Part shown: positions 38,960-49,299 of the stretch, piece after piece
Layout: each line of letters opens with the position of its first letter
Position numbering within the stretch: position 1 is the first letter of the stretch
Assembly (NCBI GenBank): GCA_963575745.1
Contig: CAUYUJ010019617.1
Location: 1 to 64,000, forward strand
Source: Prorocentrum cordatum
Taxonomy: Eukaryota > Sar > Dinophyceae > Prorocentrales > Prorocentraceae
Length of the DNA stretch: 64,000 nt
Direction: 5' to 3'
The notes under the pieces: generated by a model
The model's input: the letters and a program-made list of their open reading frames with translations, nothing else
What the model was told of the DNA's origin: nothing
The model's database searches: none
Program-made: the position numbers and the translations under genes

Positions 38960-39210
38960 CCCCTGGTTTAATACATATGACCGCTGTACTTGTTATTCTT
39001 ATAAAAACATGTACAACATATAAATTCAAAGATCTACGAACTCAAACGCTGACATCATATGATTGATTTTCATTGTATGATATAATCAAAGATCTCCGAA
39101 CTCAAACTTTCAAAAATGATTAATGTTGTTTTTGTAAATACAACGAGGATGTTTGTAAATGTCGGCATGATTTCTGAAACCCTGGCTGCAATGCGAAATG
39201 ATATCGCGCG
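38960..39210. other. AT-rich spacer, copy 2
   Basis: Counterpart of 31,575-31,830 with the same paired AAAGATCT(A/C)CGAACTCAAAC words. It overlaps the very end of the open gene Y frame, which suggests the true gene Y end lies upstream of 39,210 or is spliced. Confidence 0.5.
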
Positions 39211-41134
39211 CCCTGAAAGTATGGTGGGGTCTGCGCGCGCACATGCGGACTGCGCCGCATGTCGACTGGGGGTCGTCGAAAAGCCTCGCGGGGGCAACCG
39301 TCGACAACAACCCGCTTGCGACGCCTCCTTCCCCCCGTCGGCCATCCCCCCGCACCCCTACGACCCGCCCTCGACCCCCTAACGACGCCAGTGGACTTCG
39401 AACGGTCGGAGGGTTCGACAGCCGCGAGTCCTCGCCCAGGCTGATGACGCCCGCGCCCAAGGCGAGGGCCGGCACTGGCGGGGGGGCGATGGCTGCGCCC
39501 CTGGGCAGGCCTGAGGGAGTGGCAGGCAGCTCGCCCAAGAGCGCGACGTCGCCGCCGTCGCTGGCGCCGAACCTGCCGCGCTGCATGGGCGGCGCAGCCG
39601 AGGCATCTGCCAGGCCGTGGCTGGGCAGCGCAGCCGAGGCATCTGCCAGGCCGTGGCTGGGCAGCGGAGCTGGGGCATCTGCGGGGCCGCAGTTGAGCGC
39701 GCCGAAGAGGTCGTGGTCCATGAGCTCCAACTCCATCGCGTCGTCGCCCCCAGTCGGCGTCGGCCACTCCGCGGCCGTCGGCGATGGCCACTCGCCAACA
39801 GGCTGGGGTTCAGATGGGGGGATCATAGCGAGCGCGTGGCACAAGCAGAACTCGTCGATGCACTCGATCGCCCCAGCAGGCCGGCAGATGGCGCAGCACG
39901 GCCCGCGGCCTTCGCTGGGCCGAGACGTTGCGACACAGCCCCCTTCCCCCCGAGCTTCCCCCCCGTGTTGGCAGGGCTGGCGGCGTCGGGGGGAAGGGGC
40001 GCTTTGCCACGAAGGCGTCTCGGCCAAGCCTGGCGCCGCCGGGCGCGCGGCGGAAGCGGCGCTGCCGTGCGCCGCGACGGAGGCCGCGTCGTTCAGGTTG
40101 AGCGCCGCGTCGGCCCGCTCCACGCTAGGCAAACCGAGCGCGACCTCGCTCTGCATCGGGCCCGCTGCCGGAGTCTTCTGGGCCTGGCGGCGAGCTGACA
40201 CGGGCGCGCCGAACACCGCCAGAGGGGGCAGCGCCAGCTTCGCATCCGGCTCCGCCACCGCCGCCGCGGGCTCCGCAGGCCCCCCCTGCTGTGCTACCTT
40301 CGGCGCCCCAGCCTCGGCGGCCGCGCGGCCCGCCGCCTCGACGCTCGCTGCCGGGGCCGCCACCGCTGCGGGCGCATCGGGCCGCGCCGAGGCTGGGGCT
40401 GGGGCAGGGGCCGGGGCACGGTCAACGTGGGCTGTGGCAGGGTCAACTGCGAGCGGGCCATCTCCTGCCGAGCCAGAGGCAACCTGCCCCAGCGCTGGCC
40501 TCTCGCCGCCGGCGCCCTTCTCCGCATTGCACTGCTGCTTATCATTATGATCATCATCCTCCTTCGTATCCTTCTTAGACTTTTTATCTTGCTTACCCTT
40601 CTTTTTCTTGTCACACTTATGCTGCTTATCCTCATGATTATTGTCTTTCTTCTCCTTCGTATCCTTCTTATCCTTCTCCTCGGCATCAGGCCTTGGCTTC
40701 TTTTCTACTCTGTCAGGCGGAGCCTCCGCGGCGGCCGCCTCTGGCTTACCGCTGTCAGGCTCGACGCGCTTCGCGACCTGCCTACGGCCAGTCGGCTCGT
40801 GGCCGATGACCGCGGGCTCGTGGTCCGCGCTGGAGGCTGCCGCCGCAGGGCGCTTTCGCAAAGCCTCCTGCGTCTCGCCGCTCCGCCCTCTGCCTCGCCC
40901 TCTGCCTCGCCCTCTGCCTCGCCCCCGACCTCCAGCGGGGCCCGCCTCCGCTGCCTCAGTAGCCGCTGAGCCTCCTCGGTGCAATAGCATGCGGGGCTTC
41001 CGAGCTGGCGGGCGCCCGCGCTCGGGGCTGCCGGTGCTGTCCTGTGGCGGCGGAGACGCCGTGACAGCGCCCTTCGACAGCCGTGCCATGGCGAGATCGC
41101 GAAGGTTCGCATGGTCGTCGATGGCGTCGGCCAT
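39110..41134 (-). CDS. Gene Y, copy 2: RG-repeat, Lys-rich, Cys-cluster protein
   Basis: A frame of 747 codons is open from 41,353. I favour the ATG at 41,134 (MADAIDDHANLRDLAMARL). In 747-residue numbering the order is an Arg-Gly dipeptide repeat (142-157), often RNA-binding; a Lys/Asp/Glu-rich charged segment (216-275); Ala/Pro-rich linkers; a Cys cluster CCAIC-x7-C-x4-CLCH (486-506) that could bind zinc; and two LPSHGLADASAA repeats (~564-586). The last ~60 residues translate the AT-rich spacer and probably do not belong to the protein. No named family. The gene sits between X and the methyltransferase on the same strand. Confidence 0.6.
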   Translation of the reverse strand: MADAIDDHANLRDLAMARLSKGAVTASPPPQDSTGSPERGRPPARKPRMLLHRGGSAATEAAEAGPAGGRGRGRGRGRGRGRGRSGETQEALRKRPAAAASSADHEPAVIGHEPTGRRQVAKRVEPDSGKPEAAAAEAPPDRVEKKPRPDAEEKDKKDTKEKKDNNHEDKQHKCDKKKKGKQDKKSKKDTKEDDDHNDKQQCNAEKGAGGERPALGQVASGSAGDGPLAVDPATAHVDRAPAPAPAPASARPDAPAAVAAPAASVEAAGRAAAEAGAPKVAQQGGPAEPAAAVAEPDAKLALPPLAVFGAPVSARRQAQKTPAAGPMQSEVALGLPSVERADAALNLNDAASVAAHGSAASAARPAAPGLAETPSWQSAPSPRRRQPCQHGGEARGEGGCVATSRPSEGRGPCCAICRPAGAIECIDEFCLCHALAMIPPSEPQPVGEWPSPTAAEWPTPTGGDDAMELELMDHDLFGALNCGPADAPAPLPSHGLADASAALPSHGLADASAAPPMQRGRFGASDGGDVALLGELPATPSGLPRGAAIAPPPVPALALGAGVISLGEDSRLSNPPTVRSPLASLGGRGRVVGVRGDGRRGEGGVASGLLSTVAPARLFDDPQSTCGAVRMCARRPHHTFRARDIISHCSQGFRNHADIYKHPRCIYKNNINHF

Positions 41135-42510
41135 GACGGGGTGCTCTTGAGAGGGAGCGCCGTCCGAGTTGAACCACCAACGGGGCAAGTGGTCTCGCCC
41201 GTACATGCCAGGTCGCATGCTGCTGGAAAGCCTGAGCCCGAGCGCACTCGGCAGACATGCCCGGGGCGAGCAGGTAGGGCTTGGAGGCAGCTGGGAGACG
41301 GAGGCGAGCACAGCCCTGTGCCCAGGTCTCCCCAACAACGGGAGGGCCCCCACGGCTCACGAGGCACCCACGGCGGCGAATCATTACGAACACACCGCTA
41401 TTCCTTTCCAAGTCCGTGCTCTCGCTTGGGCCGCGCAGACTTAGCAAGGCCTCTAGAGCAGGAGCCCCCCTGGGGCGGATGCGCCTTGAATGGCCGAGGG
41501 CCAGAGGTTGGAGGTGGGGCGCCACCGGGGTCACGACGAGGAGCCCCGCCAAGCACTCGGAGGGGCCCTCGCATGGGCACGAGCCGCGGTTCCTTTCCAA
41601 GACTGTGCTCTCGGCCATGCAGACTAGCTCAGCGGAGGAGGAGCTGGCAGGGGAGGCAGCACCACCTGGAGGGGGATATCCTGTACCAGCGTCAGCGGAG
41701 CAAGAGCTGGAAGGGGGGGCAGCACCACCCAGAGGTGGATATCCTCCTCGCTTTCGGAACTCATCGCCCTCTCCGAGAGCGCAGGGGCCCGGCGCGAGCG
41801 CGGGAGGGCCCGGGCGCTCCCCCTCGGACACAGGCCCCCTCGAGCACGTCACGTCTTCCCCTTCGTACCTCCCTCTGCCTGCCTCTCCCCCCAGCCCTTC
41901 CAATCCCTGGGCCTCGATCCTACGTCCTCGAAGGTGAGCGCAGCTCATTTTCAAGACTGGGTTCTCACCTGTATGGCGCAAGCAAGCGGGGCCTCTGGTG
42001 TTTGCCCCCCCAAGGGGAAGCCCCTTGCATGGCTGAGCCCCCAAGCCGCCCCGAGAGACCACCACAATGCCCCCAAAAGACCACGAGACACTTGAAGAGA
42101 CTCAAAACGGACGACGACGATGAGGGCGCTGATGATGAATACGATATGGGCGAAGATGATGGCGACGCTGCCGATGACGACGACGAGGAGGGGGGGGCCG
42201 CCCCCCGCACACGAGCTTCTTCAGTTGACCTCTGCAACTGCCGCCCCTAACCCAGCAGGATGTCAGAGCCCTAGAGAGCCGTCGCACATCGCGTGCATAG
42301 TTAGATCTGGCAGCTGGGCGACAGGGCGTTTCACCGCCACCGACTGAGATCTCAGAGTCTGGCCCAGAGAGGTTCCCCGAGCTCCCCGAATGATGCCGCG
42401 CATGTCCGATTAGGGTAGCTGGTTTGGGTATCGTTCCCGGACGGGCTGGCGAGGATGCGCGAAGCGTTGCTGATTTGTTTTCTTTGCGGAACTCTGGGGC
42501 GTAAATGTCT
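41135..42510. other. Spacer between genes X and Y, copy 2
   Basis: Equivalent to 33,761-35,029, with the same GAT/GAC-rich patch (42,105-42,195) and three TTTCCAAG...GTGCTCTC words. Frames of about 370 codons run on both strands. No choice between them is supported. Confidence 0.45.
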
Positions 42511-44132
42511 CTACCCAACCCCCAACGCCAACGCCTCGGCATCTAACTCCGCCTCGGGGCGCAACTCGATCCCACGGCGCGGCATGCGGAAGAGGTGTCG
42601 GTGGCGACCGCCGGGGAGATCGGCAGCGATGGCGCGGCCGAGCAGCAACCACTGCTTGGCTATCCGGCGCGTCTCGGCGGGCGTGTTCTGAGCACATCTG
42701 AAGGCCCGCTTGCAGGCTCTGCCCGTAGCGTCAGAGTGGCAATTACAATTGCCACCCCAGCCAACGTGGACTCCGTGCAGGAAAATGCGCGAGATAGACC
42801 AAGGGCCAAATGCCTCATGGTGGCGATGGCAAACAGCAACAGGGACAGCCGCAGCGGGGCCACCCTCGCCCTCTGCCTCGAAGTCGTCATCGTATTCCGA
42901 CGACTCCGCAGCGCCGCATTCGCTGGTGTCACTTCCCTCCTCAGAATCCTCGACGGGCGGTGGCCCTGGAGGGCCCCGGGGGCCCATGGCGCCGCCAGCC
43001 ACATGGCCAGCAGCCTTCTTGGCCTTCTCGGGCGCAAAACCCTTGATGCCATCGAGCAACTTTATATTCGTGACTTTGGACTTCTCCCTCCTCGCGGGCC
43101 CTGCCTTCACCTCGCCTGCCCTCGCGACCTCAATCCAGTCCGCCACCAAGAACACGCAGTCTGGAGACACGGGTATCTTCGCCACATCAATCGGAGCAGG
43201 CGCAACGTAGGCCGAATCGAACTGCAGGCCCGTTGCTGGGTTGGTGACCATCAGCCTGGCTAAGGAAGGTCACGACTTTCGTTCAAGACAAAAAAACAAA
43301 ACAAAAAAAACAAAAACAAACAAGATAAAAAACACCCAAAATCAAAAAAAAAAACAAAAAGAAATGCAGTACACCGGGCACGAGCATACTCCCCATGTGC
43401 TCCGGCAGTCCACGTGCACTTGGAATCGCACTAGCTGTCGTCGTCGTCACGACATGGCGTCAACATTCGCAAGCGCGGGTTCCCCCCGCGCTTATACCCT
43501 GCGCAAAACCACGTCGTGACTGTTCGAGTCTCTCCCTGTAGACGGAGGTGGATGAACTTGCCCGGCTTGAAGGCCGACGCAGAGTCGAAAATGTGTTTCG
43601 ACATGCGCTCGATTGCGGCTATGCACCAGGCATGGGCGGTTATGCACAGCTCAGGGTGGACGAGGGTGCACGGGCGATCCTTCGGGTAGACCTTGTCGCT
43701 CGGGATGTCCCCCTTGTCCCCGACGAACAAATAGTCGTCCTGCATGCTCCTGAAGACCTCGGCGTAGCGCGTGAACCCAGGGCTCTTCGCCTCGTCGCCT
43801 AGGCGAAGCACCTGCCTGACTTGCTCGTCGAACTTGGCCTTGGGAATCGGCGCGCGCCTGCTGCCCATATCCGCCACGGGAGTTCGGGTCACCTCGTTAT
43901 TTCGACCAACCTCGCGAGCTTCGGGGCCATCGCCGCCAGGGCCCCCATCGCGCCCATCATAGAGTTCCTGGCACCGCCGACTGCGCGCCGCTCTCGCCTC
44001 GGCGACTTCCACGGCGAGCTCGGCTGCAAACAGCCCGCGAAACTCGTCCATCTTCTCCCGCTGAAAGGTGGAGTACTCGTCCTTCGATAAGCGGACTCCC
44101 TCCTCCTTACGCTTCGCCTCTTCCTTCATCAT
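42511..44132 (-). pseudogene. Gene X, copy 2 (true 5' end, A-rich interruption)
   Basis: The frame starts at ATG 44,132 (MMKEEAKRKEEG) and reads through a helical charged N-terminus, then the same body as copy 1, down to about 43,470. An A-rich, scrambled patch (43,270-43,470) replaces the segment that in copy 1 encodes TLCVRVDCGDDDSLVPGCLN. Downstream the frame resumes at 43,251 and ends properly at TAG 42,511 after MPRRGIELRPEAELDAEALA. The two gene X copies are broken at different places, so together they define the gene. The ATG overlaps the stop of gene A on the same strand. Confidence 0.6.
43270..43470 (+). repeat. A-rich scrambled insertion in gene X copy 2
   Basis: A stretch of A with scattered C, followed by sequence that is only partly alignable to copy 1 (CACCGGGCACGAG, GCAGTCCACG and GTCGTCGTC words survive). 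No target-site duplication is evident. It resembles uncorrected sequence more than a transposon. Confidence 0.6.
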
Positions 44133-47003
44133 GAAGTTGACAGCTGCGCCCCTCTGCCCGGGGGCGGACTGCTCGGCGAGGCATCGCACTGGCGCTCGGT
44201 CCTGGCGGGGGTAGCCGCATGGGGAGAGGCGGGGGGGCTTGGAGGCGCAGGGTGGAGGGAAGCAGGACGAGGCCACTGGGGGGGCGGGTAGGAGGGCGAG
44301 AAAGAGGAGGGCAGGGGACAGAGGTGGAAGGCGGGCGAGGGCGAGTACATAAGAGGGATGGGGGCATGTGCTGGGCAGTCCTCCAGCAGCTGCCGCTTCG
44401 TCTGGACCCCTGGCGGGTCTCGACCGAGGCGGCGATGTTCGGCGGTCCACTGCGTCAGGAACCCGCTGCAACACAGGCGCTCCGCGCACACGACCTCGCC
44501 ACCGACCGATCGCCTGACCTGCGCAAGCAACAGCTCGCACCACATATTACAGAACTTGAACGACCACACCCATGACCTCAGCAAGTTCCGGAAGCAACGG
44601 TCCCTGTGCAACGCGTATGCCGAGCGGAAGTGCCGGACGACCTTCAGGGTGAAGTGCGAGTCAAGACACCACTCATTCATCATGAAAGCCCCCTCCACGT
44701 ACGCGATCCTCTGCTGGTCGGTGAGACCGCTGCGCACCGCGCCCGCCAACCGATATGGGCACTGCTGTAAATGGCGAAATCGGTATTCTATCTGGCTGCC
44801 GAACTCGAATATCACCCGCCTGATCTCGTCGATTACGTCCCAGCGCCGGTCTGGGAGCATGTCGAAGATAGGCCCGAAAGCTCCGGCACGCCCTGCATGG
44901 AGAAGACTGTTGAGCATAGCGTGCGCCTCGGCGAACGGGTTGAGGCGGTCGGCGAATACGATGTCCAACAATCCTTTGTTACTCACGTCCAACGCCACGA
45001 AAACAGAAATCAAGTGCTCGATGCTTACGGCGACCCAGCAAAGTATCACTGACCTGACCTTGAGCCACGGGTCTCGCAAGAAGCACCTTGCCCTCCACGC
45101 CTTTTTCTGCATCTTGTACCTGTCCCGCTCGACGGCCCCGACTGCGTCGGCGCCTGGCGGTCGATCTGGGGCAACATCATTTTCAGGGAGCATATCCGAC
45201 CAAGTTCTGAGTGTGTCATTGAAACACCATTCCAGCATGCCGTGGCACATGATGCCCAGCGCCGTCCTGCGAGAGGCCCCCCGCAAGTCTGCCAGCCTGG
45301 TGCCCCAGCCCTCCGCCACCGCCACCCGCCCCCCCAAGCCCTCGTCCCCCCCGTCGAAACCTTTTCGGGGCTTCGCGACCGAGACCGCCCGCCTCCTTCG
45401 ACCCCTCGAGGCCCAGACACCAGACTGGCAGGCGAGTAGGGGACCTCTCATCCTTCCCGCTGCAGCGCCGCACGTCAGCCAATCGTCCATCTTGGGAGTC
45501 TCGGTCCCGCTGCTCTGGAGCACGTCCACCCCGACGGCAGCCGCGAAAAGGTTCTGCCTGCAGTCACCCTCAGCAGATGCACCAGTGGCTGGGTCCGCCT
45601 TGCAGCAGCCAAGACACCAATGGCTTGGGACGTGCTGCGTCTAACCGCCGTTCCAGTACTTCAAGAACTTCTCTGCCGCGCTAGCCTCGTCCATGAACAA
45701 CTCGTCCGACGTCGGCCCCAGCTCCGGACGCCCTGCCACCAGCGCGCGCCGCCGTAGCATCGCGCGCTTCATGACCAGCCTGTTTCGACGGGCCCATCGG
45801 TCGTCTGGGGCCCCTCTGAAGTAGAGAGCCCTCTGACAGAAAGCCATCAATGACTGCTGCAGACGGTTCCTGTTGTGCATGTGGGCGCACGAGACGTGCA
45901 CGGCGTGAATGTGCCCTATGATCAGCTTCTCCTCGTGCTCGACGATGCGATGCCCTTGGTGGGCGCTGCATCTCCCATCAACTGCCAGACAGTTGACGGG
46001 CAACTGTTCGAGGGTCTGCAGCTTGTTCCCCTTATTCGCGCTGCAGTCGTCGGGAAGCTCGTTGAGGATGGCCCAAGGACATACTTTGCAAATATCGGCG
46101 ATGCCCGCGTTGTTGAACGGGCGCGTGGCCTGCTGGATGGCGTTGTAGATACATGAGCCGCTGTTTGCCTCTATGATCTGCGGTCGGCAGAATGAGCGGA
46201 AGCCGTCCATCTCGCCACTGTCGTCGACGCAGTAATGGCATGTCATCCCCTGTGCGAAAAGGGGTAAAATTCCATAGGTCGGATCCCTGGCCTTGGGGTG
46301 CAGCGCGAGGTACTCTTTCAAAGGCAGCCAGACCCACTTCTCACCGTCGTCAGTTTTGACCTGGTGCAAATAACGAGCGTGTGGAAGAAGTATACCTTGC
46401 AGTCGCCCGAAGCTCACCTTAAAGTCTGCCCCATCGTAAAAACGGCAAAAAAAACTGCGAGACCTCCTTGGAATTCATGGCATCGTATTGCCGCTGCAAC
46501 CATTCATCCTGTAAGAGAGCTGCGGCGCTGGATACAGTTGATAGCTGGGCTAGCTCACGATGGTCGCCATCAATACCTTCACGCTGCACCGAGCATTTCC
46601 CGATTTGAAGCCATGCTCTGTTCAGGGCCATGCCGCTGTCGAACTGGTTCGGGTGCAAGTGTTCAATGGCCACACCAAAGCCTTCCCGGAGCCTCTGGTC
46701 ATTCCATGCATTGTCCAAAGCCGCCCTCTCCTGATACGGTTGATCGCGCTCATCCTCGGCCGACTTCTTCCCCCTGCACGCTCGGATAAACTTCATGTGC
46801 GCATCGCCTCGATAGAGGTCCCCGCCGAACTCCCGCTTTCTCCTGGCCTTCCCAGGGGCCGACGGCAATCCATGGGCGACCAGCTGGATGGGCAATGGCC
46901 GCTCGCCCCCCTGCCCATCTGCGACGCTCTCTCCAGAACTATCGTCGCTGCCTTCAGGGCCGAAGCCGAGGATACCCACGCGCAGCTGGCCAGGAGGGAT
47001 CAT
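44129..47003 (-). pseudogene. Gene A: SL-tagged reading frame with one frameshift and one TAG
   Basis: Three frames belong together. The first runs 47,003-46,419 and starts MIPPGQLRVGILGFGPEGSD. At a T8/T5 homopolymer (~46,435-46,450) a one-base shift leads into YDGADFKVSFGRLQGILLP of the frame ending at 45,641. There AEKFLKYWNGG is followed by TAG, but the same frame continues (HVPSHWCLGCCKAD) into a 466-codon frame ending at 44,129. Cys/His-rich spots include MTCHYCVDDSGEMDG, ICKVCPW and HWCLGCC. The last ~80 residues are Pro/Ser-rich low complexity and may be intron. From memory, YWNG...HWC...CC proteins are high-copy hypotheticals in dinoflagellates; I cannot check that. An SL relic lies 9 bp upstream of the ATG. 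Confidence 0.6.
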
Positions 47004-47012
47004 TCACCTCAG

Positions 47013-47033
47013 CTTGAGCCAATATGGTTACGG
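47013..47033 (-). other. Spliced-leader relic upstream of gene A
   Basis: Read on the minus strand, these 21 bases match the dinoflagellate SL exon from CCGTA to GGCTCAAG at 19 of 21 positions; the differences are at positions 6 (G to A) and 11 (T to A). The relic ends in AG, is followed by CTGAGGTGA, and then by the ATG of gene A. A genome-encoded SL directly before a coding start indicates integration of a trans-spliced cDNA. Confidence 0.8.
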
Positions 47034-47050
47034 AGGGTACCCACAGGGAA

Positions 47051-47085
47051 CATTCACCTCAGCTTGGGCCACGAACAATTGGCCG
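47051..47085 (-). repeat. Second, partial SL-like unit and leader duplication
   Basis: On the minus strand TGGCCCAAGCTGAGGTGAATG (47,051-47,071) repeats the junction TGGCTCAAG + CTGAGGTGAATG seen at 47,001-47,021. The upstream SL part is weak here. It suggests an older SL relic or a local duplication of the leader. Confidence 0.5.
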
Positions 47086-47091
47086 AACAGT

Positions 47092-47220
47092 GTGTTCTTG
47101 GTGTGCCTGCTCTGCCTCGTGTGCCTGGTGTGCCTGATGCGTTTGGTGTGCCTGATGTGCCCCGTGTGCCTTGCGTGCGTTGGTCATCTGGTGTGCCCAG
47201 CGCGCTCCGCGCGCCTGGTG
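47092..47220 (+). repeat. TGTGCC-rich degenerate repeat
   Basis: GTGTGCCTG, GTGTGCCTGATG and CCCGTGTGCCTTG words recur at 9-15 bp spacing. Both strands are open across it. No gene is inferred. Confidence 0.6.
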
Positions 47221-48950
47221 GGACGATGCGTTCGTTGCCTTTGGAGCGCCCGGGCTCGGGCGCACCGCGAAAGAAACCGTTGCATCTGGCATTATCGCAT
47301 TCGGCCCGCAATCGGGGCAGCACGAAATGCTGTCAAAGTCCTGCGTTTTGGAGCCTTCAGAAGCTGGGAAGGCGGTGCGCAAGGGAGAAAGCGCAGGAGG
47401 AATCTCGTCCGCTTGCAATGCGAAGCGATTCCTCCCCCACTGTTTTGGCACGGCTGCTTTCCACAATGTGCGGAAGGTGCAATTCTACTAGGAGAGCGCT
47501 ACTTTCTGACCAGCGGTTCGCAGCAGAAAAGGCCAGGTCACACAAATCGTGTAAATGTGCGCGGTGTGCCCGTCGTGTGCCCGCGTTGGGCCCGGGGCCC
47601 TCCCTGGGCACATGGGACAGACGACACGTGCCAGGCGACGGGTGTGTCTGAGGCTCCTCGTGGCCTCTGAACCCTTTGGAACGATGTCCCGACAAGCCCA
47701 AGCTGCGAGGGGGCGAGAGCGAAAAGCGTAAACCGAACCTCGGCTTATGGGCCTCCGGGGACGTCCGAAAACCACTCCTCGGCCAGAGCGGAAACGATTT
47801 CTTGGATTGCAGCTCCTGTGATTTCATGAGAACTGCCATGAAAAATCGTAGGGCAACGATCATCGCGGGCACGGGGACAGTCATGGGAAACCGCACCGCA
47901 CGCACACCGCGGGCACACCACCAGCACACAGGCCACAAAACCGCAGCGACACGCATGAACACGTGAAAGCACTTGCGTAATGTATGCTACACGTGTGCAC
48001 GTTTTGAGGTGCGCTGGCGGGGCTTCGTTTGCAGGCTGGCTTGGGGGGGAACCGTTGTTTTCATTCAAGGGAGTGAAAACAAATTCCCCCGCGCTAACCT
48101 GCGAAACGAGCACCGCCAACACGCCAAAAACATGCAGACGTCTCATACCAATCACATAAGTGGCTCCACGTGTTTATGCGCGTCGGTGCGATTTTGCGCC
48201 CGGTGTGCTGGAGGTGCCCCCGTGGTGTGCCTGCGGCGTGGCGCGCGCGAGCGTGCATTTCAGTGGCGACGTCCTGGCAGAACCCTCTGTTGTGCAGCGC
48301 AGCACGGAGACTCTAAACTCTGCCAAACACATGTGGTCCCCAGCGTCAATCTCCAGACTCTACCAAAAACGATTTTCGAAAATTTTGCGAGCGTTTTCCC
48401 CTTCGAGAACGCGAATTTTAAAGGCACGCGACCCCCCCGAGCTCACTATTTTCAACCCCCCTCTCAGCTCTCTTCCCCTTCATCATCTAAATTACTCCCC
48501 CCCCCGGGCCCGTCCTCACTCTCCTCCTCCTCCTCTTGCACCTCATCCTCTACACAATACGGGGGATGTGGCGATATGACAGACGGCCCCCTTCCACAAA
48601 CGGAACCCACAGCCTTAAAACTGCCGGGGAGATCCCCTCACTTCCCTGCGGGGGGGAAGGTGTTCGGCCATATTTGTGTTCACGTCCCCCCGCCCCTCCC
48701 CGAAGTCAAACGAAACGACGAACCCCCGAGAATTATCAACGTGCGCAGAAAACCCAAGTTTCCAAATTCGACAGCGTTTTCCCCTTCAACATATTGAAAA
48801 AAATAAAACCCACGAGAGAACCCTGCGAGATCTTCCGAGCTCCTCGGAGAGGCCTAAAACAGGCCCAAAGAGGCCTCCAAGAGAGCCCACTCAGAGCCCC
48901 AAGATAAGTCCAAGAAGGCTCGGCGAGAGTCCAAGAGGGCTCGACGAGAG
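47221..48950. other. No recognisable gene
   Basis: Mixed-composition DNA with GTGCCCGCG-type words (47.55-48.3 kb), a short TCC tract (48,510-48,540) and an AAGAGGCC-rich end (48,830-48,950). Open frames on both strands lack motifs. Confidence 0.45.
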
Positions 48951-49085
48951 CACTATAATATTTGTTATTGCCATATTTTCATATGGAATATATCATTATC
49001 GCATACGTTATGATAATAGCAAAAAGATATTATAGTATATCATTATTAATACTATTAATATTATTAATATTCTTCTTTTTTTCTG
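48950..49085. other. AT-rich island at the left edge of the satellite
   Basis: AT-rich DNA with TTATGATAATAGCAAAAAGA, TATTAATACTATTAATATTA and a T-run, directly followed by about 210 bp of GC-rich unique sequence and then the satellite. No gene. Confidence 0.6.
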
Positions 49086-49299
49086 TTTCTTTTTTGGCGG
49101 CCCCTACAGATGCAGGCGGATCGTGGCTCATCAGAGCGCATCAAGCCATGGGCCACCGGCCACGGGGGAACCCCGTCGGACTGTCGGGGGGCGCCGCACG
49201 ATGACTCATCTGCGAGGGCCCTCCGTCGGGAGGCCCCTCGACCACTCGGCCCCACCGACGGGGGTCGACAGCCAGGGCCCGCGAATAGAGCCCCAATGG

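Larger units (their letters stand above)
36493..43973. repeat. Tandem duplication, copy 2 (~7.5 kb)
   Basis: Second copy of the unit at 28,866-36,490. Its right edge lies inside gene X, whose true 5' end continues beyond it. This shows that the breakpoint cut gene X and that copy 2 retains the ancestral right-hand context. Confidence 0.9.
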
